A stretch of DNA of 64,000 bases from Ewingella sp. CoE-038-23. GTDB lineage: Bacteria; Pseudomonadota; Gammaproteobacteria; Enterobacterales; Enterobacteriaceae. Made by a program: the position numbers and the translations under genes. The notes beneath the pieces are model-generated. The model was not told the DNA's origin. It worked only from the letters and a program-made list of their open reading frames with translations, and did no database searches. Positions within the stretch are counted from its first letter, which is position 1, and the number at the start of each line of letters is the position of its first letter. The DNA lies in NCBI RefSeq assembly GCF_040419245.1, contig NZ_JAZHOH010000001.1, positions 1,364,001 to 1,428,000 of the forward strand. Reading direction: 5' to 3'. Positions 10,976 through 21,130 of this stretch are shown piece after piece.

Positions 10976-12259
10976 GTGGAATCCCTGACATTACAACCCG
11001 TTGCATTGGTTAACGGCACTATCAATTTACCGGGCTCAAAAAGTGTTTCCAACCGTGCACTTTTGCTGGCGGCCTTTGCCCAGGGTACAACCCGCTTAAA
11101 TAACTTACTCGACAGTGACGATGTGCGTCACATGCTCAACGCGCTGACCAAACTGGGCGTGACTCACCGCCTGTCAGCAGATCGCACGCATTGTGATATT
11201 GACGGCTTAGGGGGAGCTTTCCAGCCTTCTGAAGCTTTAGAGCTGTTTTTAGGTAATGCGGGCACCGCGATGCGTCCTCTGGCCGCAGCCCTGTGCCTCG
11301 GCGCGCATGACGTGGTGCTGACCGGCGAGCCGCGCATGAAAGAGCGCCCAATTGGCCATCTGGTTGATGCTTTGCGTCAGGGCGGAGCGGAGATTGAGTA
11401 CCTCGAACAAGAAGATTACCCACCCGTGCGCCTGCGCGGTGGATTCAAAGGCGGCGAAGTTACGGTCGATGGCAGCGTTTCCAGCCAGTTCTTGACCGCG
11501 TTGCTGATGACCGCGCCTCTGGCGGCGGCAGATACTACTATTCGCATCAAAGGTGATTTGGTTTCCAAGCCTTACATCGATATCACTCTGAATCTGATGA
11601 AGACTTTCGGCGTGACGGTAGAGAACCAGAACTACCAAGAGTTCCGCATCAAAGGCCAGCAGACCTATGTCTCTCCGGGCACCTATTTAGTCGAGGGTGA
11701 CGCTTCTTCAGCTTCTTACTTCCTGGCCGCGGCAGCCATCAAAGGCGGCACCGTTCGCGTGACCGGCATTGGTAAAAACAGCATGCAGGGCGACATTCGC
11801 TTTGCCGACGTGCTGGAGAAAATGGGTGCGAAAATCACCTGGGCTGAAGATTATATTGAATGCTCTCGTGGCTCTCTGACCGGGATTGATATGGATATGA
11901 ACCATATCCCTGACGCCGCGATGACCATTGCTACCACCGCGCTATTCGCACAAGGCCCGACCACGTTACGCAACATCTACAACTGGCGCGTAAAAGAGAC
12001 TGACCGTCTGGCAGCGATGGCAACCGAGCTGCGCAAAGTGGGTGCCATAGTGGAAGAAGGTGAGGATTACATTCGCGTTGAGCCGCCGCAGTCTCTGACC
12101 TTCGCTGAGATTGGTACCTATAATGATCACCGTATGGCGATGTGCTTCTCGCTGGTGGCGCTGTCGAATACGCCGGTGACCATTCTTGACCCGAAATGCA
12201 CCGCGAAAACTTTCCCTGACTATTTCGACAGACTAGCTGGCATTAGCACTCTGGCGTAA
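10976..12259 (+). CDS. aroA: 3-phosphoshikimate 1-carboxyvinyltransferase (EPSP synthase)
   Basis: A 427-residue enzyme that joins shikimate 3-phosphate with phosphoenolpyruvate, the sixth step of aromatic amino acid synthesis. PGSKSVSNR (about 20-28), [17 protein letters not shown] (about 90-106) and the C-terminal [10 protein letters not shown] are the substrate-binding signatures. The length equals E. coli AroA. The start codon is GTG at 10976, preceded by GGAG with good spacing; no in-frame ATG fits the N-terminus MESLTLQP. The [10 protein letters not shown] loop has the usual sensitive-type residues. Confidence 0.97.
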   Translation: MESLTLQPVALVNGTINLPGSKSVSNRALLLAAFAQGTTRLNNLLDSDDVRHMLNALTKLGVTHRLSADRTHCDIDGLGGAFQPSEALELFLGNAGTAMRPLAAALCLGAHDVVLTGEPRMKERPIGHLVDALRQGGAEIEYLEQEDYPPVRLRGGFKGGEVTVDGSVSSQFLTALLMTAPLAAADTTIRIKGDLVSKPYIDITLNLMKTFGVTVENQNYQEFRIKGQQTYVSPGTYLVEGDASSASYFLAAAAIKGGTVRVTGIGKNSMQGDIRFADVLEKMGAKITWAEDYIECSRGSLTGIDMDMNHIPDAAMTIATTALFAQGPTTLRNIYNWRVKETDRLAAMATELRKVGAIVEEGEDYIRVEPPQSLTFAEIGTYNDHRMAMCFSLVALSNTPVTILDPKCTAKTFPDYFDRLAGISTLA

Positions 12260-12288
12260 CTCCCAAGCTGTATCTGGGTTTCAGCGAT

Positions 12289-12317
12289 AACGGGCATCAG
12301 TCGATGCCCGTTTTTTT
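12289..12317 (+). terminator. aroA terminator
   Basis: AACGGGCATC, loop AGTC, GATGCCCGTT followed by seven T; a standard intrinsic terminator 30 bases after the aroA stop. Confidence 0.92.
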
Positions 12318-12404
12318 ATGCAGTAATGAACTATTCTTCTTCAGACATAGTCTGCTTTTTCGCCAACTGGATGATGTGGGGTAACAGTTGACGCAAAGGC
12401 AGCG

Positions 12405-12410
12405 TATAAT
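12405..12410 (+). promoter_or_regulatory. Consensus -10 element upstream of cmk
   Basis: TATAATG with a perfect -10 hexamer lies 65 bases before the cmk ATG. The -35 at 17-bp spacing is poor (TAACAG); a TTGACG occurs only 11 bases upstream and is too close. Confidence 0.45.
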
Positions 12411-12474
12411 GCCGCTCCTGAATTAGCCTTATCGGGTTAATGATGAGGGTTTACCCCACCCAAAGGAGACAGAA

Positions 12475-13173
12475 ATGACGGCTTTAGCCCCGGTAATTAC
12501 CGTTGATGGGCCAAGTGGCGCAGGTAAAGGCACCTTGTGCAAGGCGCTGGCAGAGGCTCTGGAATGGCGTTTGCTGGACTCTGGTGCCATTTATCGCGTT
12601 TTAGCACTGGCTGCTTTACATCATCAGGTTGATATTGTCTCTGAAGATGCTTTGGTGCCGCTTGCCGCACATCTTGATGTGCGTTTTGTGGCTCAGGATG
12701 GGCAATTAAAAGTGATTTTAGAAGGTGAGGATGTCAGTAATGAAATCCGCACCGAAACGGTAGGAAACACCGCGTCACAGGCTGCCGCTTTCCCTCGGGT
12801 TCGCGAAGCGTTATTGCGCCGTCAGCGCGCATTTCGTGAGGCCCCAGGGCTGATTGCCGATGGCCGAGATATGGGCACCGTGGTGTTCCCCGACGCGCCG
12901 GTAAAGATATTCTTAGACGCCAGTGCGGAAGAACGTGCAAACAGAAGAATGCTACAGTTGCAGGAAAAAGGCTTTAGTGTTAACTTTGAACGTCTTTTAG
13001 CCGAGATAAAGGAACGGGATGACCGTGACCGTAATCGTGCTATAGCGCCTTTGGTCGCTGCTTCTGACGCGCTTTTGCTGGATTCAACCAGCATGTCGAT
13101 CGACGAAGTTATCCAACGTGCGCTGGCTTATGCCACTGAAATTCTAGGATTGCCGCAAAAACAAACCCGGTGA
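12475..13173 (+). CDS. cmk: Cytidylate kinase
   Basis: A 232-residue cytoplasmic kinase that phosphorylates CMP and dCMP using ATP, recycling pyrimidines from RNA and phospholipid turnover. The P-loop GPSGAGKGT is at residues 12-20; [13 protein letters not shown] (about 125-137) and [13 protein letters not shown] are conserved nucleotide-binding segments. AAAGGAGA sits just before the ATG. In enterobacteria cmk precedes rpsA; a strong hairpin after the cmk stop (13185-13216) probably reduces read-through into rpsA. Confidence 0.97.
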   Translation: MTALAPVITVDGPSGAGKGTLCKALAEALEWRLLDSGAIYRVLALAALHHQVDIVSEDALVPLAAHLDVRFVAQDGQLKVILEGEDVSNEIRTETVGNTASQAAAFPRVREALLRRQRAFREAPGLIADGRDMGTVVFPDAPVKIFLDASAEERANRRMLQLQEKGFSVNFERLLAEIKERDDRDRNRAIAPLVAASDALLLDSTSMSIDEVIQRALAYATEILGLPQKQTR

Positions 13174-13184
13174 TCGAGCTTGTT

Positions 13185-13218
13185 AACTGGTGCTGAATAA
13201 AGGTTCAGCGCCAGTTTT
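13185..13218 (+). terminator. Hairpin between cmk and rpsA
   Basis: AACTGGTGCTGAA (13185-13197) pairs with TTCAGCGCCAGTT (13204-13216), a 13-bp stem with one G-U pair and a six-base loop, ending in TTTT. It looks like a partial terminator or attenuator inside the cmk-rpsA transcription unit. Confidence 0.65.
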
Positions 13219-13331
13219 AGCTATAGTTTTTTTTAACCTCGCCGCAAGGATCTGTAGCGGGGCATTTGAAACAACCCCATCCAGCAGGATGCCAGATGGA
13301 CGTTAAACTTAAGAACCTAAAGATTATCAAC
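13219..13331 (+). promoter_or_regulatory. rpsA translation initiation leader without a Shine-Dalgarno sequence
   Basis: The 20 bases before the rpsA ATG contain no GGAG-type ribosome binding site. The leader instead holds paired segments: CCTCGC (13237-13242) with GCGGGG (13257-13262), and a CATCC/GGATG hairpin near 13278-13291. The E. coli rpsA leader is known to lack a canonical Shine-Dalgarno, to fold into hairpins and to be the target of S1 autoregulation; the same design is apparent here. Confidence 0.6.
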
Positions 13332-15005
13332 ATGACTGAATCTTTTGCTCAACTCTTTGAAGAATCCTTAAAAACAATCGAAACCCGTCCGGGTTCCATC
13401 GTTCGTGGCGTTGTTGTGTCTATCGACAAAGACGTAGTACTGGTTGACGCCGGTCTGAAATCTGAGTCCGCTATTCCAGCAGAGCAGTTCAAAAACGCAC
13501 AGGGCGAACTGGAAATCCAGGTTGGCGACGAAGTTGATGTTGCGCTGGACGCTGTTGAAGACGGCTTCGGTGAAACTCTGCTGTCCCGTGAAAAAGCTAA
13601 ACGTCATGAAGCATGGCTGATGCTGGAAAAAGCTTACGAAGAAGCTGCAACTGTTACCGGTGTTATCAACGGTAAAGTTAAGGGCGGTTTCACTGTTGAG
13701 CTGAACGGTATTCGTGCGTTCCTGCCAGGTTCACTGGTAGACGTTCGTCCGGTACGCGACACGCTGCATCTCGAAGGCAAAGATCTTGAGTTCAAAGTCA
13801 TCAAACTGGACCAGAAACGCAACAACGTTGTTGTTTCTCGCCGTGCAGTAATTGAGTCTGAGAACAGCGCAGAGCGCGATCAACTGCTGGAAAACCTGCA
13901 GGAAGGCATGGAAGTTAAAGGTATCGTTAAGAACCTCACTGACTACGGTGCATTCGTTGATCTGGGCGGCGTTGATGGCCTGTTGCACATCACTGATATG
14001 GCTTGGAAACGTGTTAAACACCCAAGCGAAATCGTCAACGTTGGCGACGAAATCACTGTTAAAGTTCTGAAATTTGACCGTGAGCGTACTCGTGTATCCC
14101 TTGGCCTGAAACAGCTGGGCGAAGATCCATGGGTTGCTATCGCTAAACGTTACCCAGAAGGTACTAAACTGACTGGTCGCGTTACTAACCTGACTGATTA
14201 CGGCTGCTTCGTAGAAATCGAAGAAGGCGTTGAAGGTCTGGTTCACGTTTCTGAAATGGACTGGACTAACAAAAACATTCACCCATCTAAAGTTGTTAAC
14301 GTGGGCGATGTAGTTGAAGTTATGGTTCTGGATATCGACGAAGAACGCCGTCGTATCTCCCTGGGTCTGAAGCAATGTAAAGCTAACCCATGGCAGCAAT
14401 TCGCAGAAACTCACAACAAAAACGACCGTGTTGAAGGTAAAATCAAGTCAATCACTGACTTCGGTATCTTCATTGGTCTGGACGGCGGCATCGACGGCCT
14501 TGTTCACCTGTCTGACATCTCCTGGAACGTTGCAGGCGAAGAAGCAGTACGTGAATACAAAAAAGGCGACGAAATCGCAGCTGTTGTTCTGCAAGTTGAC
14601 GCAGAGCGCGAGCGTATCTCCCTGGGCGTGAAGCAACTGGCTGAAGATCCATTCAATAACTACCTGTCTGTTAACAAGAAAGGTACTATTGTTACTGGTA
14701 AAGTCACAGCAGTTGACGCCAAAGGTGCTACAGTTGAATTGGCAGGCGGCGTAGAAGGTTACCTGCGTGCTTCTGAAGCTTCTCGCGACCGTATTGAAGA
14801 CGCAACTCTGGTTCTGAGCGTTGGTGATGAAGTTGAAGCTAAATTCACCGGTGTTGATCGTAAGAACCGCGTAGTAAGCCTGTCCGTCCGTGCTAAGGAT
14901 GAGTCAGACGAGAAAGAAGCAATCGCCGTGGTTAACAACAAACCAGACGAAAGCAACTTCTCTAATGCTATGGCTGAAGCGTTCAAAGCGGCAAAAGGCG
15001 AGTAA
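13332..15005 (+). CDS. rpsA: 30S ribosomal protein S1
   Basis: A 557-residue protein with six S1 (OB-fold) repeats, recognisable by recurring G-x-V-x-x-(I/L)[13 protein letters not shown] segments. The first two bind the ribosome and the last four bind mRNA. S1 helps unfold and load mRNAs, especially those with weak ribosome binding sites, and represses its own translation. The ATG at 13332 gives [13 protein letters not shown] as in E. coli; an in-frame ATG... region upstream is leader RNA, not coding. Codon choice is strongly biased to major tRNAs, fitting very high expression. ihfB follows 63 bases downstream. Confidence 0.98.
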   Translation: MTESFAQLFEESLKTIETRPGSIVRGVVVSIDKDVVLVDAGLKSESAIPAEQFKNAQGELEIQVGDEVDVALDAVEDGFGETLLSREKAKRHEAWLMLEKAYEEAATVTGVINGKVKGGFTVELNGIRAFLPGSLVDVRPVRDTLHLEGKDLEFKVIKLDQKRNNVVVSRRAVIESENSAERDQLLENLQEGMEVKGIVKNLTDYGAFVDLGGVDGLLHITDMAWKRVKHPSEIVNVGDEITVKVLKFDRERTRVSLGLKQLGEDPWVAIAKRYPEGTKLTGRVTNLTDYGCFVEIEEGVEGLVHVSEMDWTNKNIHPSKVVNVGDVVEVMVLDIDEERRRISLGLKQCKANPWQQFAETHNKNDRVEGKIKSITDFGIFIGLDGGIDGLVHLSDISWNVAGEEAVREYKKGDEIAAVVLQVDAERERISLGVKQLAEDPFNNYLSVNKKGTIVTGKVTAVDAKGATVELAGGVEGYLRASEASRDRIEDATLVLSVGDEVEAKFTGVDRKNRVVSLSVRAKDESDEKEAIAVVNNKPDESNFSNAMAEAFKAAKGE

Positions 15006-15011
15006 TGACGG

Positions 15012-15033
15012 GGGGCGGTATTTATATCGCCCC
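15012..15033 (+). other. Short GC hairpin between rpsA and ihfB
   Basis: GGGGCG (15012-15017) and CGCCCC (15028-15033) can pair. There is no T-run, so read-through to ihfB is expected. Confidence 0.4.
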
Positions 15034-15068
15034 GAAACGGTAGTTTAGCTGCAAAGCTTGGAGGTAAT

Positions 15069-15353
15069 ATGACCAAGTCTGAACTTATTGAAAGACTTGC
15101 TGGCCAGCACTCTCATGTCCCGGCGAAAGCCATTGAGGATGCAGTGAAAGAGATGCTTGAACATATGGCTGCAACTTTAGCTGATGGCGAACGCATTGAG
15201 ATCCGTGGGTTTGGCAGTTTTTCTCTTCACTACCGTGCTCCGCGTGTTGGTCGTAACCCAAAAACTGGCGACAAAGTGGAGTTGGACGGTAAGTACGTTC
15301 CGCATTTCAAGCCGGGCAAAGAGTTGCGCGATCGCGCGAATATTTATGGTTAA
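15069..15353 (+). CDS. ihfB: Integration host factor beta subunit
   Basis: A 94-residue DNA-bending protein of the HU/IHF family. It pairs with IhfA and bends DNA sharply at WATCAA-N4-TTR sites, acting in recombination, replication and transcription. The family signature RNPKTGDKV (about 63-71) and the opening [11 protein letters not shown] are as in E. coli (also 94 residues). TTGGAGGT gives a strong ribosome binding site. The gene follows rpsA in the usual order and ends in a strong intrinsic terminator. Confidence 0.98.
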   Translation: MTKSELIERLAGQHSHVPAKAIEDAVKEMLEHMAATLADGERIEIRGFGSFSLHYRAPRVGRNPKTGDKVELDGKYVPHFKPGKELRDRANIYG

Positions 15354-15390
15354 GACTTCGGTCTGACATAAATTATGCCTATAGCGAACC

Positions 15391-15424
15391 AAAAACGGTG
15401 TCTTTTTAAGACACCGTTTTTTTT
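15391..15424 (+). terminator. ihfB terminator
   Basis: AAAAACGGTGTC and GACACCGTTTTTTTT flank a seven-base loop, about 38 bases after the ihfB stop. Confidence 0.93.
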
Positions 15425-15598
15425 ATTTTTGCTCATCTCGCTCCACAATTGCGTGACGTCTCGCATCCTTCCTCTCTGCCTCTTGTTCTCCCCATCCCGC
15501 AAAACCATACTTCCGCCAACCTATTTTGCTGGAAAAAACAGCAACGAGTTTTTATCTCTCGCCAAATAATGCAGTAAGGACGCCACATCAAAATCTCA

Positions 15599-17860
15599 AT
15601 GGATGAGATAGCGCTGGCTGCGATCGCCGGAATGCTGCCACTGATTTTTCTTCCCCAACTGCCGGGCTTCTATGCCTGTCTTTTCATGGCCCTTGGCGTG
15701 ATAGGCGGTGGGAGGATTAACCGTAGATTGTCGCTACTTGTCGCCATTATTTTGCTGAGCCTGCTGTGGGGGACGCACAATGGACACTATTTACTTAAGC
15801 AAACCGAGAGCCTGAGTCTGGGCAAGAAAGAGGTGATTGCCGAGCTAAAAACGATAAATTTGCATCAATCAGGTAGTCAGTTAGTCATCTTTAAAATCGA
15901 AAGAGTCGACGGTGAGTTACTCTTTCCTCCGATTTATTTTCGCAGTCGTTGGGAGGGGGAGGGTAACTTCTGCGCTGGCCAAAAGTGGCAGCTAAGCGTC
16001 AATTTACGCCCAGTCCACGCCCTGCTAAATGAGGGTGGGTTCGATAGCCAGCGCTGGGCATTAGCCAACCGCTGGCCTTTAACTGGCAGGATCAGCAGCA
16101 GAACGCTCATCAGCCCCGAATGCAGTCTGCGCCAGCGTCTAATTTCCCACGTGCAACAGGTTATCACTCCCTTGGGGAACAGCGCGGTGCTAATGGCTTT
16201 AGCCTTTGGCGAGAAGGGGCTGATAAAAGCCGAAGACAAAATGCTGATGCAGCGAACAGGCATTGCTCATCTGATTGCTATCTCAGGGCTGCACATCGGC
16301 ATAGCGGCCTGGTTTGGCTATGTGTTGGCGCGAGCGCTGCAATTCTTATTACCGATTAAATATATCGATTATCGCTTCCCACTCATCGCCAGCGAGTTAT
16401 TCCTGCTGACCTACACCTGGTTGGCAGGAGGTAACGCCCCCGCCGTGAGGGCCGCCGTGGCGCTTTCACTATGGCTGCTATTGCGATTCATGCGAGTTAA
16501 ATGCCATCCGTGGCAAATATGGCTGTGGTGCGTCGCGCTAATAGTGATTAGCGACCCGATGAGTATTCTTTCGGATAGCTTCTGGCTCTCCTGTTTCGCG
16601 GTGGCGGCCCTGATCTTCTGGTTTCAGTGGGCGCCTTTACCGCAGCGAGTAGGGCACTCATGGCGCTGGGCTGCGGTGCGCTGGGCCCATTTGCAGCTGG
16701 GAATGACGATTTTGCTGCTACCTCTCCAAGTCGGCCTGTTCCACGGCGTCAATCTCTCTTCTTTCGCCGCGAATATGTGGGCCGTGCCTATCGTTTCGCT
16801 ATTTACCGTGCCCTTGGTACTGCTAGGCGTAATTTGCTCAGGTGCACTGCCAGCCCTTGTTACAGAGAAAATGTGGCTAATGGCAGACCAGAGCTTGTCG
16901 CTGGTATTTTGGGGCGTGCAGAGATTCTCAGGTGGCTGGTTCTATTTAAGTGAGCCAGCCGTCGCACTCACTTTGGCAGGGTGGGGGAGTGTGATTGTCT
17001 GGCGCCTGGGGTGGCTTAGGATTTTCCCCGCCACCGTAATAGGCCTGGCCTCGGTGCTAATGGTCTGGTTCTACAGGACGGATGGAGAGAATTGGCGTGT
17101 GGACATGGTGGATGTCGGCCATGGCCTTGCCATGTTGATCAGCAAAAACGGCAAGGGGGTGTTATATGATACTGGGAACCGCTGGGAGACGGGTTCGGCG
17201 GCCGAGATGAATATTCTACCCTTGATCAGATGGCGCAATATTCAGCTTGAACAGATCATTATTAGCCATGCTCACGCCGACCATCGCGGTGGTTTAGACG
17301 CCATAATGCGGGCATTTCCTTCGGCGACTCTAAGGGAAAGCGTGATAGGTTCACCACTGCCTTGCCATGCTGGTATTACTTGGGAGTGGCAAGGGCTGTC
17401 CTTTGCTGCGCTTTGGCCGGAAAGGGCGGGAATCATGTCCGGCAATGATGACAGCTGCGTCGTGAGGGTCAGTGACGGGAATTTCAGTGTTTTACTGACC
17501 GGAGATATTGAATCAGGCGCTGAACGCAAAATTGTTTCAAGATATCGCGGGGCCTTAGGCTCGACGGTGTTGCAGGTTCCTCATCATGGCAGCAATACGT
17601 CATCAACACCGCCGTTTTTGCGCGCTGTCGCACCGGAACTGGCGATTTCTTCCTCATCTCGCTTCAATAAGTGGCATCTCCCCGCGCAAAAAGTGATGGC
17701 AAGGTATCGAAATGCCAGACTAGCCTGGCGTGATACCTCACGCTCAGGCCAGTTATCTGTTCATTTTTATGACAAATATTGGCGCGTGGAAGGATTCAGA
17801 GAGCAAATATTTCCTCGTTGGTATCATCGTCGGTTTGGCGTATCAGGTGATAATGAGTAG
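15599..17860 (+). CDS. comEC: ComEC/Rec2 family DNA uptake channel protein
   Basis: A 753-residue inner-membrane protein (YcaI in E. coli) forming the channel through which single-stranded DNA enters during transformation. An N-terminal hydrophobic region and OB-like segment precede the multi-helix competence domain (AFGEKG, then LIAISGLHIGI near residue 224). A C-terminal metallo-beta-lactamase-like domain carries SHAHADHRGG (about residue 558) and VPHHGSNTSS. In E. coli it is needed for use of DNA as a nutrient; competence here is unproven. The start at 15599 gives MDEIALAAIAG but the ribosome binding site is weak, so the N-terminus is uncertain. msbA follows 41 bases later, a conserved neighbour. 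Confidence 0.93.
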   Translation: MDEIALAAIAGMLPLIFLPQLPGFYACLFMALGVIGGGRINRRLSLLVAIILLSLLWGTHNGHYLLKQTESLSLGKKEVIAELKTINLHQSGSQLVIFKIERVDGELLFPPIYFRSRWEGEGNFCAGQKWQLSVNLRPVHALLNEGGFDSQRWALANRWPLTGRISSRTLISPECSLRQRLISHVQQVITPLGNSAVLMALAFGEKGLIKAEDKMLMQRTGIAHLIAISGLHIGIAAWFGYVLARALQFLLPIKYIDYRFPLIASELFLLTYTWLAGGNAPAVRAAVALSLWLLLRFMRVKCHPWQIWLWCVALIVISDPMSILSDSFWLSCFAVAALIFWFQWAPLPQRVGHSWRWAAVRWAHLQLGMTILLLPLQVGLFHGVNLSSFAANMWAVPIVSLFTVPLVLLGVICSGALPALVTEKMWLMADQSLSLVFWGVQRFSGGWFYLSEPAVALTLAGWGSVIVWRLGWLRIFPATVIGLASVLMVWFYRTDGENWRVDMVDVGHGLAMLISKNGKGVLYDTGNRWETGSAAEMNILPLIRWRNIQLEQIIISHAHADHRGGLDAIMRAFPSATLRESVIGSPLPCHAGITWEWQGLSFAALWPERAGIMSGNDDSCVVRVSDGNFSVLLTGDIESGAERKIVSRYRGALGSTVLQVPHHGSNTSSTPPFLRAVAPELAISSSSRFNKWHLPAQKVMARYRNARLAWRDTSRSGQLSVHFYDKYWRVEGFREQIFPRWYHRRFGVSGDNE

Positions 17861-17901
17861 AATGGGCCGCTGTTTCTTTCGCTGCTGGTTAATAATGCAT
17901 T

Positions 17902-19647
17902 ATGAATGATAAAGATCTCTCCACCTGGCAGACATTCCGCCGCCTTTGGCCGATGATTACCCCTTTCAAAGCAGGGCTTATCGCGGCGGCTGTTGCGCTG
18001 GTGGCGAACGCCGCCAGTGACACTTTCATGCTGTCTCTGTTGAAACCTCTGCTGGATGATGGTTTTGGCAAAGCCGATCGCTCTATCTTGCTTTGGATGC
18101 CGCTGGCGGTAATCGCATTAATGATTGTGCGAGGGATCAGTGGCTATGTTTCTAGCTACTGCATTTCATGGGTATCGGGCAAAGTGGTGATGCAAATGCG
18201 TCGCCGTCTGTTTGGCCACATGATGGGCATGCCGGTCGCCTTCTTCGACCAACAATCGACGGGCACATTGCTGTCACGTATTACTTATGATTCCGAGCAG
18301 GTTGCCTCTTCTTCTTCAAGCGCGCTGGTAACAGTGGTACGTGAAGGGGCATCGATTATTGGCCTGTTCATCATGATGTTCTACTACAGCTGGCAGCTTT
18401 CGATCATTTTGGTGGTGATTGCGCCGGTTGTCTCGATTGTTATCCGTCTGGTTTCAAAGCGTTTTCGCGATATCAGCAAAAACATGCAGAACACCATGGG
18501 TCATGTTACAACCAGCGCCGAGCAGATGCTCAAAGGTCATAAAGAAGTGCTGATCTTTGGCGGGCAGAAAGTGGAAACTGAGCGTTTCGATTCTGTCAGC
18601 AACCGCATGCGTCAGCAGGGTATGCGTTTGGTGTCGGCATCATCGATTTCTGACCCGATTATTCAGCTTATCGCCTCTCTGGCGCTGGCATTTGTTCTTT
18701 ATGCAGCCAGCTTCCCGTCTGTGATGGAAACACTGAGCGCCGGTACTATCACTGTCGTGTTCTCTTCCATGATCGCTTTAATGCGCCCGTTGAAATCACT
18801 GACCAACGTTAATGCCCAATTCCAGCGCGGTATGGCAGCTTGCCAGACGCTGTTCTCTATCCTCGATATGGAGCAGGAAAAGGATGAAGGTAAACGCGTC
18901 GTTGAGCGCGCCAAAGGCGATATTGAATTCAAAAACGTCACCTTTACCTATCCTGGGCGCGATGCGCCAGCGCTGCGCGATGTGGCTTTCACCATCCCTG
19001 CGGGCCGTACTGTTGCTCTGGTAGGGCGTTCTGGCTCGGGTAAATCGACCATTGCCAGCCTGATGACGCGTTTCTATGACATTCAGGAAGGCCAAATCCT
19101 GATGGATGGCCATGATTTGCGTGAATACACGCTGTCATCGCTGCGTAATCAGGTGGCTTTGGTATCGCAAAATGTCCACCTCTTTAACGATACCATTGCT
19201 AATAACATTGCCTATGCGCGCACCGACGTCTTCAGCCGCGAAGAGATTGAGAAAGCCGCCAAAATGGCCTATGCCATGGACTTCATTAATAAAATGGATA
19301 ACGGTCTCGATACGGTAATTGGCGAGAACGGCGTGCTGCTGTCTGGCGGCCAGCGCCAGCGTATTGCTATTGCCCGTGCTCTGCTGCGTGACTCGCCGGT
19401 GCTGATCCTCGATGAAGCAACCTCGGCGCTGGATACGGAGTCAGAGCGTGCGATTCAAGCCGCGCTTGACGAGCTGCAAAAGAACCGTACTTCGCTGGTG
19501 ATTGCGCACCGTCTCTCAACTATTGAAAAAGCCGATGAAATTCTGGTAATTGAAGATGGCCGAGTGGTTGAACGCGGTTCCCACGCCGAGCTGCTTGAGA
19601 TGCGCGGCGCTTATGCCCAGTTGCACCGGATGCAGTTTGGCCAATGA
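17902..19647 (+). CDS. msbA: Lipid A export ATP-binding/permease protein MsbA
   Basis: A 581-residue half-size ABC exporter working as a homodimer in the inner membrane to flip lipid A-core from the cytoplasmic to the periplasmic leaflet. Six transmembrane helices fill residues 1-320. The nucleotide-binding domain has Walker [10 protein letters not shown] (about 375), the signature [10 protein letters not shown], Walker [13 protein letters not shown] and the switch histidine in IAHRLST. Length and sequence follow E. coli MsbA (582). Its stop overlaps the lpxK start (ATGA), linking export of lipid A to its synthesis. Confidence 0.98.
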   Translation: MNDKDLSTWQTFRRLWPMITPFKAGLIAAAVALVANAASDTFMLSLLKPLLDDGFGKADRSILLWMPLAVIALMIVRGISGYVSSYCISWVSGKVVMQMRRRLFGHMMGMPVAFFDQQSTGTLLSRITYDSEQVASSSSSALVTVVREGASIIGLFIMMFYYSWQLSIILVVIAPVVSIVIRLVSKRFRDISKNMQNTMGHVTTSAEQMLKGHKEVLIFGGQKVETERFDSVSNRMRQQGMRLVSASSISDPIIQLIASLALAFVLYAASFPSVMETLSAGTITVVFSSMIALMRPLKSLTNVNAQFQRGMAACQTLFSILDMEQEKDEGKRVVERAKGDIEFKNVTFTYPGRDAPALRDVAFTIPAGRTVALVGRSGSGKSTIASLMTRFYDIQEGQILMDGHDLREYTLSSLRNQVALVSQNVHLFNDTIANNIAYARTDVFSREEIEKAAKMAYAMDFINKMDNGLDTVIGENGVLLSGGQRQRIAIARALLRDSPVLILDEATSALDTESERAIQAALDELQKNRTSLVIAHRLSTIEKADEILVIEDGRVVERGSHAELLEMRGAYAQLHRMQFGQ

Positions 19648-20627
19648 TAGAGCGAATCTGGTCAGGTAAGTCGCCACTTTATCTACTATTACTGCCTCTT
19701 TCATGGCTGTACGGGTTGATAACCTGCGGGTTACGGCTCTGCTATAGAAAGGGGTGGAAAAAGAGTTGGCGCTCGCCTGTCCCGATTATCGTGGTCGGTA
19801 ATCTCACTGCCGGTGGCAATGGGAAAACGCCGGTGGTGATTTGGTTGATTGAACTGTTACAGCGTCAGGGTTTACACGCAGGCGTAGTTTCTCGCGGCTA
19901 CGGCGGTAAGTCAGAGACTTATCCGTTGGTGCTTGATGCAAATACCCAAACGGCCGAAGCGGGCGATGAGCCTGTGCTGATTTATCAGCGCACCGGCGCC
20001 CCGGTGGCGGTATCCCCAGTTCGATCCGATGCGGTAAAAGCGCTGCTCAAGAATCATCAGCTCGACGTGATTGTCACCGACGACGGCCTGCAGCATTACG
20101 CTTTGCAGCGTGATTTAGAAATTGTGGTGGTTGATGGCATACGTCGTTTCGGCAACGGCTGGTGGTTACCCGCCGGGCCAATGCGCGAAAGAGCATCGCG
20201 CCTGCGTTCTGTTGACGCCGTTATCACCAATGGCGGACAGAGCGAGCCGGGCGAAATCGCCATGCACTTGCAGCCGGGAATGGCCGTCAACTTGCTAACG
20301 GGTGAACAGCGCGATGCCACCTCTTTGCCACAGGTTGTTGCCATGGCGGGTATTGGGCACCCTCCGCGCTTCTTCGCCACGCTGAAAAACCTTCAAGTAA
20401 CCACCCAAGCCGAGTTCGCCTTTGCCGATCATCAAGATTACCAATCCGAGCAACTGAGTGCTCTGCTCGGTGCTGAACAAACTCTATTGATGACGGAAAA
20501 AGACGCTGTCAAATGCAGAAGTTTTGCCCAGCCAAATTGGTGGTATTTGCCAGTTAATGCCCACGTTTCCGAGGCTGATACAGCCCGCCTGTTGGCAAAA
20601 ATCGACCAAGTTATTGCGAAAAAATAG
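19644..20627 (+). CDS. lpxK: Tetraacyldisaccharide 4'-kinase
   Basis: A 327-residue membrane-associated kinase that adds the 4'-phosphate to lipid A precursor, forming lipid IV-A. The N-terminal segment [15 protein letters not shown] is the membrane-binding helix. The P-loop [13 protein letters not shown] spans about residues 51-63; DDGLQHY (about 147) is conserved and follows the usual LpxK pattern. It overlaps msbA by four bases. No clear terminator follows; the next 500 bases are AT-rich. Confidence 0.97.
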   Translation: MIERIWSGKSPLYLLLLPLSWLYGLITCGLRLCYRKGWKKSWRSPVPIIVVGNLTAGGNGKTPVVIWLIELLQRQGLHAGVVSRGYGGKSETYPLVLDANTQTAEAGDEPVLIYQRTGAPVAVSPVRSDAVKALLKNHQLDVIVTDDGLQHYALQRDLEIVVVDGIRRFGNGWWLPAGPMRERASRLRSVDAVITNGGQSEPGEIAMHLQPGMAVNLLTGEQRDATSLPQVVAMAGIGHPPRFFATLKNLQVTTQAEFAFADHQDYQSEQLSALLGAEQTLLMTEKDAVKCRSFAQPNWWYLPVNAHVSEADTARLLAKIDQVIAKK

Positions 20628-21130
20628 CCTATTGCTTCTCAGGGCAGGCCTTGTTTACATTTCTTCAAATTAAAAAAATAATAAAATTCCCAGCTAATGA
20701 GCTGATTTATATGGAATATAATTCAATGTTGGCGTTTTAAATATTTATTTAATTTATAGGTGTTGCTATTACATTTGAGTTGTGAGTAAATGCAGTCCGG
20801 CCTGTGATGCAGAGCTATTTATGTCCGAGTTTACAATCTAGCAGTTCCTCCCAAGACGTTATCTTTGATAAAACGATTCCTCTTCAAGTCGAACCTTCTA
20901 AGTACCTCCCCATAAGTAATCAATCTACTCGATTGGCCCTAAACGTTTTATGGCAGAAAATCTTAATCAAAGAATTAAGATGCTGAACCCTAAGGCGAAA
21001 AAAACTAATAAATTATTTCACAATCGCTCATTAGAGGTTTTTATAAAAAAATAACTTTAGAGTGGGCAAGCGCATCCGAACAATAATAAAAAGCGTGTTC
21101 ATGGATGCCCAAAATAAAGGATCTACAATT
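20628..21130 (+). other. AT-rich intergenic region and cold-shock gene leader
   Basis: Five hundred bases without a confident gene, much richer in A+T than the flanks. It contains a perfect 8-bp inverted repeat ATCTTAAT/ATTAAGAT (20960-20981), a 34-codon basic ORF (20950-21054) and a leader stem, GCATCC-GAACA (21072-21082) with TGTTC-at-GGATGC (21096-21108). The last lies 22 bases before the cold-shock ORF. Long structured leaders are typical of cold-shock genes. Confidence 0.5.
20950..21054 (+). CDS. Possible 34-residue basic small protein (unrecognised)
   Basis: The frame begins MAENLNQRIKMLNPKAKK and ends FIKK, with about eleven Lys/Arg residues and no hydrophobic segment. There is no convincing Shine-Dalgarno before the ATG, and part of the ORF overlaps the inverted repeat at 20960-20981. 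I cannot assign a family. It could be chance in AT-rich leader DNA; its position just ahead of a cold-shock-domain gene is the only contextual argument for it. Confidence 0.2.
   Translation: MAENLNQRIKMLNPKAKKTNKLFHNRSLEVFIKK

Noticed and set aside
13731..14414. 227-codon ORF antisense to rpsA
   Set aside because: Shadow frame of the S1 repeats with repeated Asn/Phe-rich segments.
20804..20986. 60-codon ORF in the lpxK-cold-shock gap
   Set aside because: No ribosome binding site, no recognisable similarity, and AT-rich leader sequence.
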